This document shows, piece by piece, positions 11,150 to 19,513 of a stretch of DNA of 64,000 nt. The notes under the pieces are model-generated. The model was not told the DNA's origin, searched no databases, and saw only the letters and a program-made list of their open reading frames with translations. The stretch lies in assembly GCF_000169375.1 (NCBI RefSeq), contig NZ_AAXY01000004.1, forward strand, positions 248,001-312,000. The letters run 5' to 3'. The DNA is from Marinobacter sp. ELB17. GTDB taxonomy: Bacteria; Pseudomonadota; Gammaproteobacteria; Pseudomonadales; Oleiphilaceae. A program made the translations under genes and the position numbers. How positions within the stretch are numbered: position 1 is the first letter of the stretch; each line of letters begins with the position of its first letter.

Positions 11150-11599
11150 ATGAAAAAAACATTAATGCTAGGCGCTGTTCTTGCAGTCACATCGTTGGCA
11201 GGGTGTTCAATAATGCCAGAAACTATTTCTCGTGACCCAGAAAAAGGTACGGTGTCGACAGCCGGTGTAGGGGAGGCAATCTACACATACGATAAAAAAG
11301 GCAAGGTCTTTGTTGATTACATGAATGGAAAGTCTACGAATCAAACAGATTCTGTAAAGCAGGAAATAATCTATTCAGGTCTTTCAAAGGGTGAGCTTAA
11401 AATTACATATCGTGAATACATGAATGATTATGCAAGAGCATCATTCTTTCAAGATGCAACGTACGATTATTCTCCTCAAGCCAGCACTATGATTTCATTC
11501 AAGGGTGCGCAGGTTGAAATTCTCGATGCAAACAATACCCAGGTGAAATATAAGGTTTTAAAAGGTTTCAGCGACGAGCAGCTTAAGCCAATGGAATAA
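11150..11599 (+). CDS. Small lipoprotein of unknown function
   Basis: Function not recognised. The 149-residue product starts with a lysine-rich signal peptide ending in the lipobox LAGC (cysteine about residue 19), so it should be acylated and membrane-anchored. The mature part is lysine- and tyrosine-rich with alternating short strands. The gene is AT-rich compared with neighbouring core genes and ends three bases before attC 3, so it is probably an acquired gene cassette. A GGAAAAGAG ribosome site precedes ATG 11150. Confidence 0.75.
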   Translation: MKKTLMLGAVLAVTSLAGCSIMPETISRDPEKGTVSTAGVGEAIYTYDKKGKVFVDYMNGKSTNQTDSVKQEIIYSGLSKGELKITYREYMNDYARASFFQDATYDYSPQASTMISFKGAQVEILDANNTQVKYKVLKGFSDEQLKPME

Positions 11600-11601
11600 T
11601 A

Positions 11602-11696
11602 CACCTAATCAGTCAATCCAGCCGACCGTTGCCGCGCCATTCATATCGTCGCTATGTGGCGCGGCAACGTTCGGCTGAGTTCTGTCGTTATAGGGA
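11602..11696 (+). repeat. attC-like recombination site 3
   Basis: Runs from ACCTAATCAGTC to CTGTCGTTATAGG. Long near-perfect arms, CAGCCGACCGTTGCCGCGCC and GGCGCGGCAACGTTCGGCTG, would fold into the single-stranded hairpin that integron integrases recognise. Confidence 0.75.
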
Positions 11697-11707
11697 GGAA
11701 CACAAAA

Positions 11708-11953
11708 ATGCCACAGGACATCAGGCTTGATGGAACCTTCGTTGCTATAGATTCGGATGGCAGAGAATATCTTATTGATATTCATGCGGATATAAACGAC
11801 GCCGGAACATTCGATAATCCCAACGCAACAAGCGAGGGCCTCAAGCACCTTAAAACAAGAGATGGTTATAGTGTCAACCATCTGGGCAAGGGCAAGTATG
11901 AAATCGTACAGACCGGCATCGTCATTGAATCAAATGATCCCGGTGCGCCGTAG
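11708..11953 (+). CDS. Small cassette-encoded hypothetical protein, 81 residues
   Basis: Function not recognised. ATG 11708 is chosen because AGGGAGGA lies eight bases before it, at the right edge of attC 3. The 81-residue acidic protein (starting MPQDIRLDGTFVAIDSDG) has no signal peptide or membrane segment and looks like a small beta-rich cytoplasmic protein. Its stop codon touches the first core of attC 4. A lone short gene between two attC sites in array orientation is the standard layout of an integron cassette. Confidence 0.65.
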   Translation: MPQDIRLDGTFVAIDSDGREYLIDIHADINDAGTFDNPNATSEGLKHLKTRDGYSVNHLGKGKYEIVQTGIVIESNDPGAP

Positions 11954-12044
11954 CCCCTAACCAGACGGTCAACCGGACACCAAAAGCACACCGCTTTTGG
12001 TTCCCTCCGCTTGCGCTCCGGTGCCGGTTACCTAAGCGTTACAA
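11954..12044 (+). repeat. attC-like recombination site 4
   Basis: CCCTAACCAGACGGTCAACCG at the left faces CGGTGCCGGTTACCTAAGCGTTACAAC at the right, with inner arms ACCAAAAGC / GCTTTTGGT. It separates the 81-residue gene from the reverse-oriented RelE/ParD-like pair. Confidence 0.7.
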
Positions 12045-12046
12045 CG

Positions 12047-12337
12047 TCACTCTTTCCGCTTGATATCGCGGTAGAAGTTTTCGTGTAAGCCCAGGGCCAT
12101 CAGTTCAAGGGCAAGGGCGCCATCATCAAAACTATAGCCCAACAGTGTCAGTTGCTTGTTCATTTTGAACTTATGCACTCGCAGAAAGGCCAGATCCCCT
12201 TTCTTCTGCTCGCCAATGTTGGGGTTGGCCATTAGGTCCTTAACGGCCAAATCAAGGTCTTTCTTCTGGTTGGGCTTGAGCTTCTTTACCGCTTTTTTGA
12301 ATGTAGGGGTCTGTAATACACTGGTGGCTTTAACCAA
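12047..12337 (-). CDS. RelE/ParE-family toxin
   Basis: Toxin of a type II toxin-antitoxin pair. The 96-residue basic protein has the RelE/ParE layout: an N-terminal helix with FKKAVKKLKPNQKKDLD, then a beta-rich region ending in ALGLHENFYRDIKRKE. RelE relatives cleave ribosome-bound mRNA and ParE relatives poison gyrase; the sequence does not tell which applies. It overlaps the antitoxin gene by eight bases. The pair is reversed within the cassette array and has its own promoter. Confidence 0.82.
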   Translation of the reverse strand: MVKATSVLQTPTFKKAVKKLKPNQKKDLDLAVKDLMANPNIGEQKKGDLAFLRVHKFKMNKQLTLLGYSFDDGALALELMALGLHENFYRDIKRKE

Positions 12338-12551
12338 AATCGTAGGCCTCCAGCTTTCCGGCGTCCCGCTCTGCCTGCGCGATGATGGCCTGTCTTACAA
12401 ACTCGTAAGGTAAATCGGGGTTATCTTCCATCATCTCGCCGATTTTTGCCCAATGTTCTATTTGTTTGGGTGGTGTTCGATTAAGCGCTTTGGCCATAAT
12501 AGTGGCCTTTTCAATTAGGTTTTGGTCTAAGCGAATACTGTTTGTAGCCAT
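12330..12551 (-). CDS. ParD-like antitoxin
   Basis: Partner of the overlapping RelE/ParE-type toxin. ATG 12551 has GGAGG seven bases upstream and gives a 73-residue protein beginning MATNSIRLDQNLIEKATIMA, a ribbon-helix-helix-like start, followed by a segment resembling the ParD-like antitoxin family (KQIEHWAKIGEMMEDNPDL). The N-terminus should bind the promoter palindrome upstream and the C-terminus the toxin. Confidence 0.78.
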   Translation of the reverse strand: MATNSIRLDQNLIEKATIMAKALNRTPPKQIEHWAKIGEMMEDNPDLPYEFVRQAIIAQAERDAGKLEAYDFG

Positions 12552-12570
12552 TTGTACCTCCTGCACTGAG

Positions 12571-12607
12571 TTGCCTCAATTGTAGCAATGCGCCACAATT
12601 GAGGCAA
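12571..12607 (-). promoter_or_regulatory. Promoter and autoregulatory palindrome of the ParD-like/RelE pair
   Basis: Perfect 13-bp inverted repeat TTGCCTCAATTGT / ACAATTGAGGCAA with an 11-bp centre. On the minus strand it contains TTGCCT (-35), a 17-bp spacer and TACAAT (-10), so a repressor bound to the palindrome would cover the whole promoter. The antitoxin start is 20 bp downstream. Confidence 0.75.
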
Positions 12608-12610
12608 GTT

Positions 12611-12683
12611 GCAACAACAAGGCGCTGTTGTCGGACTGTTTGTCCGCTGATGCTACAAAGCAGCCGCAAATCAAAGGGTTATG
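12611..12683 (+). repeat. attC-like recombination site 5 (degenerate cores)
   Basis: AACAAGGCGCTGTTGTCGG followed by ACTG..CCGCTGATGCTACAAAGCAGC and GGGTTATG resembles a common proteobacterial attC type, with weakened outer cores. It lies upstream of the ParD-like gene and immediately before Y1 element copy A. Confidence 0.6.
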
Positions 12684-12694
12684 ATTCAGTCGTT

Positions 12695-12830
12695 CCGGGG
12701 TCAGGTCTTGCGTTTTGCCCGTGCTTTGGCCTTTTTTGGTAATCGTCTCATCCCATAACTTCTCAATTAGAGTCACGGAAGGAGCCAGGGATTGGCCAGA
12801 CCGCCGCGCCTTTTGTCAGTTTTCGACAGA
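12695..12830 (+). pseudogene. Decayed Y1-transposase element, copy A
   Basis: CCGGGGTCAGGTCTTGCG leader followed by the ribosome-site region and GGCCAGACCGC, where the start ATG of copy C is changed to ATT. The coding part jumps from the first codons straight to TTTTGTCAGTTTTCGAC, an internal deletion also present in copy D. Nothing functional can be made. Confidence 0.75.
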
Positions 12831-13048
12831 CCACTATGGACAGGCACAACATAGTCTGACCTGATCTAAAAAGCCCGGAGGTTCTGCATTCGGGGCTTTG
12901 CTTTTTCTGACGCGGGTATTCCGGGTTTATTCCCAAGCGTGTGTGTGAAAAATGAACAATCTTGTCCGGTAGCGCTGTGTACCAGACACGCCAAAACTCC
13001 GGCAAATCTGCCAGATTAGAAAGTGTTACTCAGAGGGGAGGGAAGCGC

Positions 13049-14011
13049 TCAGGCTGCCTGTCGTCGGCGGCTCTGTCGGTAATCCTGATAGGTATCCTCA
13101 AACCTAGTGGCCCTTTCGCACCATCGGTCAGGATCAAGGTTCAACCGCTCCAGAATCGGCAAGGCCTTCTCATCAATGGTCCCACGCTTGTTGTCCCGGC
13201 TAATCCGGCCGGTGCAGTCGACCAATTCCAGGTAATCTTCAAAACTGAACAGGATGCCGCGCTGGAAGCCGTTGCGGATGACGCCTTCAAAGCCCAACAG
13301 TGGTTTCAGGGGCACTGCAAATTCGTTCAGCGCCTGTTGCTGGGTCTGGCGGCGAATGGCTTCGGCCAGATCGAACTGCGGAGCAATGCGCTCTTTGATG
13401 CTGGTGTGGTTTGACTGCTCTGGAGTCTCTGCCATCGCAGCACGAACCGGATTCAGATCCACATAGGCCATGCAGGAGAGCAGGGCTTCTTCGGTATCCA
13501 GGGGCTGGGACTTGAAACGACTTTCCCAGAAATGTCCGGTGCACTGGTCTTCCCGGTTCGCTTGCCACGCAATCGGTTGATTCAGACACTTCATAAACCA
13601 GCTCAAGTCCCCGAGCCGAGCCCGAAAGCGGTCCGCATATTCGTCCACCCGCCGCAACTCTGCCGGGCAGAGATTGTCGCCCCGGAGGTAACGTTGAACG
13701 AGAGGCGGCCCCTTATGCAGGCTGCACCACCGCGCTAGCACCTCATCATTGCTCCAACAGTCTACTTCTGCCGGGCTGAGTTTCACCACCAGGTGATAAT
13801 GGTTCGACATAACCGCATAGGCCGCTACATCCAGCGAAAACACAGAGGCCAGTAGGCGAATCCGCTCTTCAATCCAGCCGCGCCGGTGTTCGTAACAGCG
13901 CCCGGTAGCCCGATCTTTGCCGCACAGGAATGTGCGCCGTACGCAGCGTGAAATGACATGGTAGAAGGGGGTGTCGGCAATGCTGATCTGCTCGCTGCGT
14001 GGCCTGGGCAT
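13049..14011 (-). CDS. Y1 (HUH) transposase, IS200-like / REP-associated type
   Basis: Single-strand transposase of the Y1 superfamily. The 320-residue product begins MPRPRSEQISIADTPFYHVI; the HUH-like motif is HYHLVVKL (in AVMSNHYHLVVKL) and the catalytic tyrosine region should lie in the WFMKCLNQPIAWQAN segment. ATG 14011 has AAGGAGTC eight bases upstream; the frame open further upstream covers repeats and is unlikely to be translated. The gene appears intact. It is unlike the decayed Y1 copies A-D nearby. Upstream lies a 55-bp tandem repeat abutting an IS21 element. Confidence 0.85.
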   Translation of the reverse strand: MPRPRSEQISIADTPFYHVISRCVRRTFLCGKDRATGRCYEHRRGWIEERIRLLASVFSLDVAAYAVMSNHYHLVVKLSPAEVDCWSNDEVLARWCSLHKGPPLVQRYLRGDNLCPAELRRVDEYADRFRARLGDLSWFMKCLNQPIAWQANREDQCTGHFWESRFKSQPLDTEEALLSCMAYVDLNPVRAAMAETPEQSNHTSIKERIAPQFDLAEAIRRQTQQQALNEFAVPLKPLLGFEGVIRNGFQRGILFSFEDYLELVDCTGRISRDNKRGTIDEKALPILERLNLDPDRWCERATRFEDTYQDYRQSRRRQAA

Positions 14012-14064
14012 AATGACTCCTTGTCGTTTTCTGTCCCTGTAAGGTTTATCACAAAAGGCTGTAT

Positions 14065-14173
14065 AAATGTCCAGCTTTTTATCACAATGTGTAGAGTGCC
14101 TGTCCCTGGTGTTCGGCGTAAATGTCCAGCTTTTTATCACAATGTGTAGAGTGCCTGTCCCGGTGTTCGGCGT
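14065..14173. repeat. Tandem 55-bp direct repeat touching the IS21 end
   Basis: Two units (14065-14119 and 14120-14173) differ by one deleted base. Each starts AAATGTCCAGC and ends GTGTTCGGCGT. The last 10 bp of the second unit are the left end of the IS21 element, so the first unit carries an extra copy of the IS terminal bases. Confidence 0.85.
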
Positions 14174-14222
14174 CAACTATCCTGTCCGGTCCGCGACAAC
14201 TATGATGGCCGGTTGGGTGGTC

Positions 14223-14978
14223 TTACTTCTTACTCTTTGCAGCCTGCTTGAGATGCTGCTGTCTTCGGTAACTTTCCCCCTCTAATTCGATAATAGTTGC
14301 GTGGTGTATCAGCCGGTCTATGGCCGCTACAGTCATCATGCTGTCTGGGAAGATTTGATCCCACTCACTAAATGGTTGGTTGGCTGTGACGATTAGACTG
14401 CCACTCTCATAGCGATGGGCGATGAACTCGAACAGTACCTGGGTTTCTGCATCCGTCTTTTTTACATAACCGATGTCATCGATGATGACGACCCTGTATT
14501 TATCCAGCCGTGTCATGGCTGTCATCAAGTCGAGATCGCGCTTGGCCTGTTGTAAGTGCTGAACCAGCGCTATGGCAGGGAACAGTTTGCAGCGTACCCC
14601 CTGTTCGGTGAGTTGATGACCCAGTGCATTAGCGATATGGGTTTTGCCAGTGCCGCTGGGGCCAATCAACAGCACATTGTCGGCATGGTGTGCCCAGTCA
14701 CTGTCTTGTTGCAGCCTTGCCAGTGCGGTGTTGCAGGGGCGGCTGAACGCGCTTTGATCAAGCGCTGAGAAGGTCTTGTTGGCGGCAAGTTTTGCCTCGC
14801 GTACCCACTTCTGGGTCCGGCGCTGGTAGCGGTCTGAGAGCTCGTACTCACACAATGCCGCTAGGTAATCGGTGTGTGACCAGTTCTTCTCAATGGCGGT
14901 TTCCCAGAGCGATTGGTAATGACGGTGGAAGGCCGGCAGACGGAGTTCTTTTAACAGTAAAGCGACAGAGCCTGTCAT
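14223..14978 (-). CDS. istB: IS21-family helper ATPase IstB
   Basis: AAA+ ATPase that assists target selection by the IstA transposase. The 251-residue product has Walker A GPSGTGKTH (in LLIGPSGTGKTHIANALG) and Walker B VVIIDDIG, with the family's LIVTANQPFSEWDQIFPD segment. ATG 14978 overlaps the istA stop (ATGA), implying translational coupling; a longer open frame upstream lies within istA and is not used. Confidence 0.95.
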   Translation of the reverse strand: MTGSVALLLKELRLPAFHRHYQSLWETAIEKNWSHTDYLAALCEYELSDRYQRRTQKWVREAKLAANKTFSALDQSAFSRPCNTALARLQQDSDWAHHADNVLLIGPSGTGKTHIANALGHQLTEQGVRCKLFPAIALVQHLQQAKRDLDLMTAMTRLDKYRVVIIDDIGYVKKTDAETQVLFEFIAHRYESGSLIVTANQPFSEWDQIFPDSMMTVAAIDRLIHHATIIELEGESYRRQQHLKQAAKSKK

Positions 14979-16483
14979 ATCTGTGCCTCCTGACTGTTGA
15001 TCGAGGACAGTAGCTCGTCGTAGCTCACTAAGGTGTGTTGGCTTGATGCAGAGCACTTGAGGTCTGGGTTGCCGCGAAGGTAGCGTGACTGAATCTCGGT
15101 AATGGACGCGAACCGGCCTGCTTGGGCCTCAATCAGCAGATCCTCCCCCAGCGACTGTTCATCATCGTACTCGAAGGCCAGTCGCAATGTTGTCACGATC
15201 CATTTGCAGGCTTCTCGGGCTTCAAGGTGCGTATCCGCAAGCTGCCAGAGTTGACGGTAGTTGTCGTCCGGGAGTAAGTCATCACGCAACTGAGAGTAAC
15301 GGAAGGCCTGCGGCTTCGAGGCCAGCGAGCGGATAACGTGCCGGTAATTGACGCTGCGGGCGCGATTCTCGCCAGGTTTGGGGTAAATGCGCGGTAATGT
15401 CAGTGCCGGCTGCTGTCCGACGAACAGCACCAGCTTGTCGTGGTGCAACCGGATTTGTACCGACTCTCCAATCAGCCGCGATGGCACGGTGTAAACAACG
15501 CGCCGGACTTCGATCGTTGAGCTGCGCGTCACCTTAAGGTGGAGGGTCTGATACTCGGCCGCCGTAAACTCCGGCAGAGGCTGCAAGGCCGCCTGCTCTT
15601 CAAGCGCGCGCGATCGGTTGCGCTGATTGAGCTTGTCGACAACGCGATCAATAAAAGCCTGATAGTGCGCAACACCGTCGAAGTCACTGTGACCGCGCAA
15701 TAACAACTGTTGTGCCAAGCGTTTCTTGAGCGAGCCATTGGCGCACTCCACCACGCCGTTTTCATGGGACTGCCCCAGATTATTGCGAGTGGGTGTCATG
15801 CGGTAATGCTGGCACAGCTCGCTGTAAGCCTCAGTCCACACGTTTTGACGGTTATTGCGTGCCGCGCTTAAGCTGTCGGTGCGGTGCTCAATGGGACTGC
15901 CACCCACCTGTTGTAAGGCTCGCTGCAAGCCCGCCGCCAGAGCCGCATAACTCTCACCACCTTGAACGACGGTAACCGAGCGCCAACCGCTGTAGGCCAA
16001 TCGAAATTGATAGAGCAGGTGTGGAAAGGTCTTGGATTGAATCGTAACCGGGTTGTCGGGGTGGGTAAAATCAGAAAACCCCTGTTGCGCCACAACCGCC
16101 TGCTGGCGAAAAATGACCTCGCGTTCCGGCCCGTGTAGCGCCCGCCAGAGCTTCACACGGCGTTGCAGGGTGCGCAGAATGGTCTGATCGTAGTGCTCAG
16201 GGTAATGCTCTTGCAGATAATCAAGCAGAGTTGTACCGGTCAGCTTAGGCTCATTTTCTAACAGATGGAGCAACTCTGTTTCCCAAACCGCTTCCAGTGG
16301 ATCTTCTCGGGTACGCCATTGCCGCTCGGTGTCAAGGCAGGGTTTTTGTGCTGATGTCTCGATGCGTCGCCCAGATCGGACAGAAACGCCTGCCTTGGCG
16401 GCAGCTACTTCTTGGCTTGCGCCATTTTGTCGGTGCTGCATGTACAGCTCCTCTTGTCGGTTGGTTATGTGTTGACCAGGCAC
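14975..16483 (-). CDS. istA: IS21-family transposase IstA
   Basis: DDE transposase. GTG 16483 is preferred because GGAG sits six bases upstream and the product then starts VPGQHITNRQEELYM, matching IstA N-termini; an upstream TTG at 16528 extends the frame less plausibly. The 502-residue protein has an N-terminal helix-turn-helix (EVAAAKAGVSVRSGRRIE), a core catalytic region containing HENGVVECANGSLKKRL (catalytic glutamate region) and a C-terminal beta-barrel region (VYTVPSRLIGESVQIRL). No frameshift is seen. Confidence 0.94.
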   Translation of the reverse strand: MPGQHITNRQEELYMQHRQNGASQEVAAAKAGVSVRSGRRIETSAQKPCLDTERQWRTREDPLEAVWETELLHLLENEPKLTGTTLLDYLQEHYPEHYDQTILRTLQRRVKLWRALHGPEREVIFRQQAVVAQQGFSDFTHPDNPVTIQSKTFPHLLYQFRLAYSGWRSVTVVQGGESYAALAAGLQRALQQVGGSPIEHRTDSLSAARNNRQNVWTEAYSELCQHYRMTPTRNNLGQSHENGVVECANGSLKKRLAQQLLLRGHSDFDGVAHYQAFIDRVVDKLNQRNRSRALEEQAALQPLPEFTAAEYQTLHLKVTRSSTIEVRRVVYTVPSRLIGESVQIRLHHDKLVLFVGQQPALTLPRIYPKPGENRARSVNYRHVIRSLASKPQAFRYSQLRDDLLPDDNYRQLWQLADTHLEAREACKWIVTTLRLAFEYDDEQSLGEDLLIEAQAGRFASITEIQSRYLRGNPDLKCSASSQHTLVSYDELLSSINSQEAQI

Positions 16484-16850
16484 CTTGTGCTCCACAGTGG
16501 AAAACAAAGTACCGATTGTTACACCCAACCGGCCAAGATAATTGTCGTTAACCGGTCATCCTAATTGTCGCCGAACACCCTGGTGCTTTCCTGGTGCTTT
16601 CCTTCTTGTTGTCGGATTCCAGGCGCTCAAATCAGATCCTAAAACGGTATATAGGCTAATAGACAGAGTGTTGGACTACCGAATCCGCTTGATAAGGGCA
16701 TCTGCATCGACAAAGGGCATTTTCACGGACGCTGGGGCCAGTATTCCTAAACGGGTGAGTTTTCCAAACACAGTGAAAAACGGCGCAAAAAGTGTACAAT
16801 GTGTTTAGTAAAAAAGCGTTATAGGTTCTGCTAACACTGAGATTAGAGCA

Positions 16851-17495
16851 ATGAACATTGGTGAGCGAGTTGAGGAATACGTGAAGCACAGATCGTTCGG
16901 GAGTGTATTCACGCACCAACAGTTGGTCGTTCGCTTTGGGGGGCATGGTAGCCGTATCTCCCAGAGCTTGGCTGAGCTGCAAAAAACCCAGGTGGTCATG
17001 CCGATTGAGCGTGGGTTGTGGCAGCGCCCCAAGAAAACACGCTTTGGCATTGTCCAGGCGTCACCGCAGACCGTGGTCTCGGTTCTGGAAAAGATCCGTG
17101 AGGCGTTCATTGTCTCTGCTGGCGCCACCGCTCTTAACGAGATTGGGGCCTCCACTCAAATGGCCATGAAGCCATCCTATATCTCAACCAAGCGAATCAA
17201 GCCGATCCAGCTGGGTAAAACGATAATCAAGTTCGAATACAGCCGTTCACTGGGATCAGTAGAGTCCAAGCTGGCTGGGTTGCCTGCCGCAGAGAAGAAA
17301 CAGGCCGCAAAACTATGGGTTGCCCTTCATTACGCCGGGGAAGAGCACGCTCGTAGAGAATTGAAGGCATTTTCGAGCGCATTTGAGCACCTGTCAGAGA
17401 AAGCACAGTCCAAGTTACTGGGTGTTTTTGAAGGAAGAATGAAATGGGCCAAGTCCGTTGTGGAGGGTTCCAGTGAGCGTGCCGTATCTGTTTAG
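16851..17495 (+). CDS. AbiEi-like antitoxin (DUF6088 family)
   Basis: Predicted antitoxin/regulator of an AbiE-type (type IV) toxin-antitoxin or abortive-infection pair. The 214-residue protein has an N-terminal winged helix (about residues 5-60, with SRISQSLAELQ and GLWQRPKKTRFG) and an AbiEi-like C-terminal region. It overlaps the following toxin frame by 23 bases, the usual arrangement. The toxin is broken, so this antitoxin is probably an orphan. GCGTTATAGG at 16809-16818 upstream may be a degenerate attC core. Confidence 0.8.
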   Translation: MNIGERVEEYVKHRSFGSVFTHQQLVVRFGGHGSRISQSLAELQKTQVVMPIERGLWQRPKKTRFGIVQASPQTVVSVLEKIREAFIVSAGATALNEIGASTQMAMKPSYISTKRIKPIQLGKTIIKFEYSRSLGSVESKLAGLPAAEKKQAAKLWVALHYAGEEHARRELKAFSSAFEHLSEKAQSKLLGVFEGRMKWAKSVVEGSSERAVSV

Positions 17496-18397
17496 TCTTA
17501 ACAACAAAGATCGGGTAGACCTTTTTCGAGCAGCTGAAGCCAGATTGTCTGGGGAAGACCGCTACTCCCTTCATGTTTAAAGGGGGAACCACGCTGAGTA
17601 AAGTGTTCGGTTGCATCGATCGCATGTCCGAGGATATCGATCTGTCTCTCGATATGAAGTTACTGGGCCACCCTGCCCCAGACATGCGGGAGTCTGGCAG
17701 CCAGTTGAAGGCCCGGTTGAAGAGACTGGATGCGGCAACCAAAGAGACAGTAGCGGACGTTTTGAAGCCTTTTCTGGATAAATGCTTCAAAGAATACGAC
17801 GAAGAATTCACCGTTAAGGTGTTGGAAACCGGGACTGACCTTGAGATTCAATACCCTCGGATTTTCAGAGGCGGTGGCTACATCCAACAAAGGGTGCTGC
17901 TCGAATGCGGCGGAAAGGCGGGTCTGGAGCCCTCTGCGACCCACATGATCAGTCCCATTGCCTTGTCTCGTCTCGATATTACCGTCGATGATTGCCTGGT
18001 AGATGTCCTCGGCTGCGATCGTACCTTTTTTGAGAAAATTACAGCCCTTCATGAGATAAACCATCGGGGCGTGGAGGCTCTAGGGGAGCGGCAATCCCGA
18101 CATATCTATGATGTGGTGTCGATCAACAGATCCAATCCCGAATTTATTGGGGACACAGGACTGCTAGCGCAAGTCGTCGAACATAAACAGAAGTATTTCA
18201 AGCGAGGGGCGTCCAAGTGGAGTGAAGCGGTGCCGGGCAGCCTCTTTCTGATTCCAGAGGGAGCTGTTGCAGAAAGCCTAGAGAAGGACTGGGATAAGAT
18301 GGGTGACATGTTTCCCGGTGACCTGCCATGGACGTTCAATGAGATGATCCAGGAGTTGAAGAAAATGGACGAAGCTTTAAATGCTACGGATCAGTGA
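17473..18397 (+). pseudogene. AbiEii nucleotidyltransferase toxin, disrupted
   Basis: Family members transfer nucleotides and block growth. GTG 17473, seven bases after GGAGG, starts the family N-terminus (VSVPYLFSLNNKDRVDLFRAAEARL), but that frame ends at TAA 17578-17580. The body continues in another frame with TPFMFKGGTTLSKVFG and the SEDIDLSL motif through the C-terminus to 18397. About 25 codons between the pieces, where relatives carry an EKDFW-type segment, are missing. The open part from ATG 17573 lacks a ribosome site. I read this as a deletion plus frameshift, leaving a dead toxin. Confidence 0.75.
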
Positions 18398-18470
18398 TTT
18401 GGTGGAGAGCATAGAACGCCGCTACGAGAGCAAGCCGTTCAACTAAAGTTAGCCTGATGAAGATAGCCTG

Positions 18471-18489
18471 ATGGACAGGCACAACATAG
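18471..18489 (+). repeat. 19-bp direct repeat, second copy (first at 12836-12854)
   Basis: ATGGACAGGCACAACATAG occurs identically at 12836-12854 and here. The copies bracket the Y1 transposase gene, the IS21 element and the AbiE genes. It follows Y1 copy A at the first site and precedes the IS91-like remnant at the second. Confidence 0.7.
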
Positions 18490-18520
18490 CCTCCGTCGCT
18501 ATTGGCGGATTCGTCATCCC

Positions 18521-18823
18521 ATGCTCTGGTTATTTCCCAGTGATTTACTGCCAGACAGACACCTTCATATCACCACGCCCCAGAAGGTCTACCACACCGC
18601 CAAGACCACCAGTGGCATTGAAAAATGCGGTGGCATTCACGCCTTGCGCCATGCCTACGCCACGCACCAGCTGGAGCGGGGGTTGCCCATTCATGAGCTG
18701 CAACGGCTCTTGGGGCATAGCGATGTGCGCAGCACTCAACGGTATCTGCACTGGTTGCCGGGCGTCACACCCCAAAACGGGGGTCCTGCAGACCTGATCG
18801 CAAGTTTCGGAGGTGCGTTGTGA
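18521..18823 (+). pseudogene. C-terminal fragment of an IS91-associated tyrosine recombinase
   Basis: The frame keeps the catalytic half of a tyrosine recombinase: GGIHALRHAYATH (H-x-x-R-H box), LLGHSDVRSTQRYLHW (second histidine and nucleophilic tyrosine). The N-terminal half is missing. The TQRYLH tyrosine region and a downstream IS91-type transposase remnant place it with recombinases that accompany IS91-like elements, not with integron integrases. Confidence 0.75.
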
Positions 18824-18830
18824 TCATTGC

Positions 18831-19258
18831 CAGGCCCGCTCCATCTGCTACTACGGATGCCGGGATCGCCATTGTCCGCAATGCCAGGGCCATGCAACTG
18901 AACAATGGAGCGCACGTCAGCGCTCCCTGTTACTGCAAGTGCCTTACTTCCATTTGGTGTTTACGCTACCTTGAAGACCCAATGGCTGGATGGCCAGGAG
19001 TTCGTACGGCGATTCCTGATGCATATCCTGCCGAAGGGCTTTATGCGAATTCGTCATTTTGGCTACCTGAGCAACTGCACTCGACGCCGCAAACTGGCGG
19101 TTATCCTGCACTGTTTATCGCAGCCGCCCAAATCAGAAGCGACACTGGAGAACCCGGCGTCTCAACGATGCTGGCCGTGTCTTCTCTGTGACAGCGGTGT
19201 GGTTCGCATGGTTCGCCAGGTTCCACGATTTAGACCAGCAGTGATCCTAACGGGGTAA
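18831..19258 (+). pseudogene. Remnant of an IS91-family (Y2) transposase
   Basis: One frame reads HCQARSICYYGC then RDRHCPQCQ and QVPYFHLVFTLP, the zinc-finger N-terminus of IS91-type transposases, and stops at TGA directly after TLP. A different frame then gives EFVRRFLMHILPKGFMRIRH, the C-terminal region. The catalytic centre between them is deleted. With the preceding recombinase fragment it marks one old IS91-like insertion. Confidence 0.8.
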
Positions 19259-19353
19259 CCCATCTCCGCCTGGTTCGGTGCTTGAAAAACAGCCATTCTA
19301 AAGGAGCTGGGCGTTTCTGCGGGCGAACGCTGGAAAAAGGGGTATACAGAGTC

Positions 19354-19472
19354 CCGGGGTCAGGTCTTGCGTTTTGCCCCTGCCTTGCTCTTTCGTTGCA
19401 ACCGTCTCACTCTGTCCCGTCTCAATTAGAGCCGTGGAAGGAGCCAGGGAATGGCCAGACCGCCGCACCTAC
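19354..19472 (+). pseudogene. Decayed Y1-transposase element, copy B
   Basis: CCGGGGTCAGGTCTTGCG leader and AGCCAGGGAATGGCCAGACCGC start region, as in copy C, but the sequence diverges after about six codons. Only the upstream part of the element remains, immediately before the first HigBA module. Confidence 0.7.
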
Positions 19473-19513
19473 CCTCATTCCAAAGTCGTGGATGCGGCGG
19501 GTGTTATGTGTTT

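Larger units (their letters stand above)
14164..16577 (-). mobile_element. Complete IS21-family insertion sequence
   Basis: A 2,414-bp element with istA and istB overlapping by four bases. The ends are inverted: TGTTCGGCGTCAACTATC at the left matches TGTTCGGCGACAATTAGGAT read inward from 16577, and second inner repeats GACAACTATGATGGCCGG and GACAATTATCTTGGCCGG also match, the multiple terminal repeats typical of IS21. No clean target duplication is visible, possibly because the left end sits in a tandem repeat. Both genes are open, so it may still be active. Confidence 0.88.

Noticed and set aside
18521-18823. Integron integrase remnant
   Set aside because: The tyrosine-recombinase box (STQRYLHW) and the adjoining IS91-like transposase remnant fit IS91-associated recombinases; the integrase-specific features are absent.
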